DNA of 64,000 nucleotides. It comes from Cheilinus undulatus. Lineage: Eukaryota; Chordata; Actinopteri; Labriformes; Labridae. The notes beneath the pieces are model-generated. The model was not told the DNA's origin. It searched no databases and was given only the letters and a program-made list of their open reading frames with translations. The stretch covers positions 2,877,177 to 2,941,176 of the forward strand of contig NC_054886.1 in assembly GCF_018320785.1 (NCBI RefSeq), written 5' to 3'. Below are positions 61,101-64,000 of this stretch, piece after piece; the stretch's first letter is position 1; every line of letters starts with the position of its first letter. The position numbers and the translations under genes were made by a program.

Positions 61101-63812
61101 TGAGATAAAATTCAAAATTATGAGTTTTAAAGCTCAAAACATGAGATAAAATTTAAAAAATATGAGTTTTAAAGCTCAAAACATGAGATAAAATTAAAAA
61201 AATCATGAGTTTGAAAGCTCAAAACATGAGATAAAATTAAAAAATCATGAGTTTTGAGTTTGAAAGCTCAAAACATGAGATAAAATAAAAAAATCATGAG
61301 TTTGAAAGCTCAAAATATGAGATAAAATTTAAAAAATCATGAGTTTTAAAGCTCAAAACATGAGATAAAATTAAAAATTATGAGTTTTAAAGCTCAAAAT
61401 ATGAGATAAAATTAAAAAATCATGAGTTTTAAAGCTCAAAACATGAGATAAAATTAAAAATTATGAGTTTTAAAGCTCAAAATATAAGATAAAATTCAAA
61501 ATTATGAGTTTGAAAGCTCAAAATATGAGATAAAATTCAAAATTATGAGTTTTAAAGCTCAAAATATGAGATAAAATTCAAAATTATGAGTTTTAAAGCT
61601 CAAAATATGAGATAAAATTTAAAAAAATATGAGTTTTAAAGCTCAAAACATGAGATAAAATTAAAAAATCATGAGTTTGAAAGCTCAAGATATGAGATAA
61701 AATTAAAAAATCATGAGTTTGAAAGCTCAAAATAAGAGATGAAATTTACAATCAAGAATTTTAAAGCTCAAAACATGAGATAAAATTCAAAATTATGAGT
61801 TTTAAAGCTCAAAATATGAGATAAAATTCAAAATCATGAGTTTTAAAACTCAAAATATGAGATAAAATTAAAAAAATATGAGTTTTAAAGCTCAAAACAT
61901 GAGATAAAATTAAAAAATCATGAGTTTGAAAGCTCAAAATATGAGATAAAATTAAAAAATCATGAGTTTGAAAGCTCAAAATATGAGATAAAATTAAAAA
62001 ATCATGAGTTTGAAAGCTCAAAATATGAGATAAATTAAAAAAAATCATGAGTTTGAAAGCTCAATACATGAGATAAAATTCAAAATTATGAGTTTTAAAG
62101 CTCAAAATATGAGATAAAATTCAAAATTATGAGTTTTAAAGCTCAAAATATGAGATAAAATTCAAAATCATGAGTTTTAAAGCTCAAAATATAACATAAA
62201 ATTAAAAAATCATGAGTTTGAAAGCTCAAAATATGAGATAAAATTAAAAAATCATGAGTTTGAAAGCTCAAAATATGAGATAAAATTTAAAAAATCATGA
62301 GTTTTAAAGCTCAAAACATGAGATAAAATTAAAAATTATGAGTTTTAAAGCTCAAAATATGAGATAAAATTAAAAAATCATGAGTTTTAAAGCTCAAAAC
62401 ATGAGATAAAATTAAAAAATCATGAGTTTTAAAGCTCAAAATATAAGATAAAATTCAAAATTATGAGTTTGAAAGCTCAAAATATGAGATAAAATTCAAA
62501 ATTATGAGTTTTAAAGCTCAAAATATGAGATAAAATTCAAAATTATGAGTTTTAAAGCTCAAAATATGAGATAAAATTTAAAAAAATCATGAGTTTTAAA
62601 GCTCAAAACATGAGATAAAATTAAAAAATCATGAGTTTGAAAGCTCAAGATATGAGATAAAATTAAAAAATCATGAGTTTGAAAGCTCAAAATATGAGAT
62701 AAAATTAAAAAATCATGAGTTTGAAAGCTCAAAATATGAGATAAAATAAAAAAATCATGAGTTTGAAAGCTCAAAATAAGAGATGAAATTTACAATCAAG
62801 AATTTTAAAGCTCAAAACATGAGATAAAATTCAAAATTATGAGTTTTAAAGCTCAAAATATGAGATAAAATTCAAAATCATGAGTTTTAAAGCTCAAAAT
62901 ATGAGATAAAATTAAAAAATCATGAGTTTGAAAGCTCAAAATATGAGATAAAATTAAAAAATCATGAGTTTTAAAGCTCAAAATATGAGATAAAATAAAA
63001 AAAATCATGAGTTTGAAAGCTCAATACATGAGATAAAATTCAAAATTATGAGTTTTAAAGCTCAAAATATGAGATAAAATTCAAAATTATGAGTTTGAAA
63101 GCTCAAAATATAAGATAAAATTAAAAAATCATGAGTTTGAAAGCTCAAAATAAGAGATAAAATTTACAATCAGGAATTTTAAAGCTCAAAATGTGAGATA
63201 AAATTCAAAATTATGAGTTTTAAAGCTCAAATATGAGATAAAATTCAAAATTATGAGTTTTAAAGCTCAAAATATGAGATAAAATTCAAAATTATGAGTT
63301 TGAAAGCTCAAATATGAGATAAAATTCAAAATTATGAGTTTTAAAGCTCAAAACATGAGATAAAATTTAAAAAATATGAGTTTTAAAGCTCAAAACATGA
63401 GATAAAATTAAAAAATCATGAGTTTTGAGTTTGAAAGCTCAAAACATGAGATAAAATTAAAAAATCATGAGTTTTGAGTTTGAAAGCTCAAAACATGAGA
63501 TAAAATAAAAAAATCATGAGTTTGAAAGCTCAAAATATGAGATAAAATTAAAAAATCATGAGTTTGAAAGCTCAAAATAAGAGATAAAATTTACAATCAG
63601 GAATTTTAAAGCTCAATACATGAGATAAAATTCAAAATTATGAGTTTTAAAGCTCAAAATATGAGATAAAATTCAAAACCATGAGTTTTAAAGCTAAAAA
63701 TATGAGATAAAATTCAAAACCATGAGTTTTAAAGCTCAAAGTGTGAGATAAAATTCCAAATCACGAGTTTTATATGTAAAATATGAGATAAAATTCAAAA
63801 CCATGAGTTGTA
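58195..63812. repeat. 5.6-kb tandem array, about 41-bp units
   Basis: The unit is TGAGATAAAATTCAAAATTA followed by TGAGTTTTAAAGCTCAAAATA, about 41 bp, in roughly 135 copies with length variants in the A-runs (AAAAATC against CAAAATT) and TTT/TTG at one place. Higher-order structure is visible: the rare variant ATAACATAAAATT occurs at 59635 and 62191, 2,556 bp apart, and the variant with TTTACAATCAGGAATTTT recurs at about 58765, 61027, 63160 and 63591. Minus-strand frames such as 61809-62048 and 62559-62774 are by-products. Confidence 0.94.
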
Positions 63813-63997
63813 AAGCGTTCAGCCCTGCTAGTGCTGACTGGGTAGGAAGACCAGAGCCCTAATGTTTGTACATGATCTTAAAAATGTGACCTATGTTTGA
63901 GTGTTACACACAGAGAAGCATCACAGGAGGAGTAAACATTCAAGATTAGACCTGAGGTAAAGTGATGTCTTCAAATGTCAGTGTTTTGTGTTTGAAC

Positions 63998-64000
63998 AGG
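63998..64000 (+). other. Possible splice acceptor at window edge
   Basis: GTTTTGTGTTTGAACAG ends at 63999 after a pyrimidine-rich, T-rich tract, and one base of possible exon follows. It is a candidate start of exon 2 for the gene beginning at 57529. The evidence is consensus only. Confidence 0.3.

Noticed and set aside
58195-63812. CRISPR-like array
   Set aside because: Units are directly contiguous without unique spacers, and the DNA is from a vertebrate. It is a satellite-type tandem array.

Overview
The window looks like nuclear DNA from a teleost fish. The evidence is its spliced genes, C2H2 zinc-finger and SAMD3-like fish gene types, Tc1, hAT, L2, L1/Tx1-like and I/Nimb-like repeats, and very long AT-rich tandem arrays. 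It contains one 100-N scaffold gap (22384-22483). No database search was possible, so family names rest on motifs and terminal sequences read by eye.

The main structure is a large inverted segmental duplication in two blocks. Block A lies at 661-13342 and, reverse-complemented, at 29154-46875. Block B lies at 13705-22199 and, reverse-complemented, at 47160-52795. The left copies run A-B. The right copies, read on the minus strand, run B-A. A simple palindrome does not give this order. A tandem A-B array with a later inversion, or a mis-oriented contig at the N gap, does. The arms differ by datable events: a 1.1-kb hAT insertion with an 8-bp target duplication only in left A, a 1.64-kb LTR-like insertion only in right A, a 3.3-kb deletion in left A, and expanded or contracted tandem arrays.

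Block A carries the most interesting gene. It is an apparently undescribed two-exon gene, open in both copies (364 aa on the minus strand at left, 423 aa on the plus strand at right). Exon 1 encodes a short amphipathic N-terminus. Exon 2 encodes Pro/Ala repeats, a Tyr/Pro/Ala region and an acidic, Ser-rich tail with basic clusters. Every length difference between the copies is a multiple of three. A perfect palindromic RFX X-box lies about 250 bp upstream of each ATG. Repeated GCCTTTGCGACTGGC-type modules and a 16-bp perfect hairpin follow the stop codon. Block B carries a C2H2 zinc-finger gene that is intact at right (403 aa, 14 fingers) and a pseudogene with three in-frame stops at left. Its first intron holds a 23-bp minisatellite that is about 4 kb long at left (split by a Tc1 element) and only about 0.32 kb at right. 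A short divergent ORF (71 aa) shares the promoter region.

Between the blocks (22484-29153) lies a CCAAT-rich promoter, the terminal exon of a SAMD3-like fish protein, a duplicated piece of its 3' region, a precise hAT insertion and several non-autonomous repeats. From 52.8 kb to the end there are microsatellites (including about 580 bp of GATAA repeats), then a promoter with two RFX X-boxes and a G-rich run, and a first coding exon (57529-57568). Its first intron appears to hold a 5.6-kb array of about 41-bp units. A splice-acceptor-like sequence ends exactly at the window edge.
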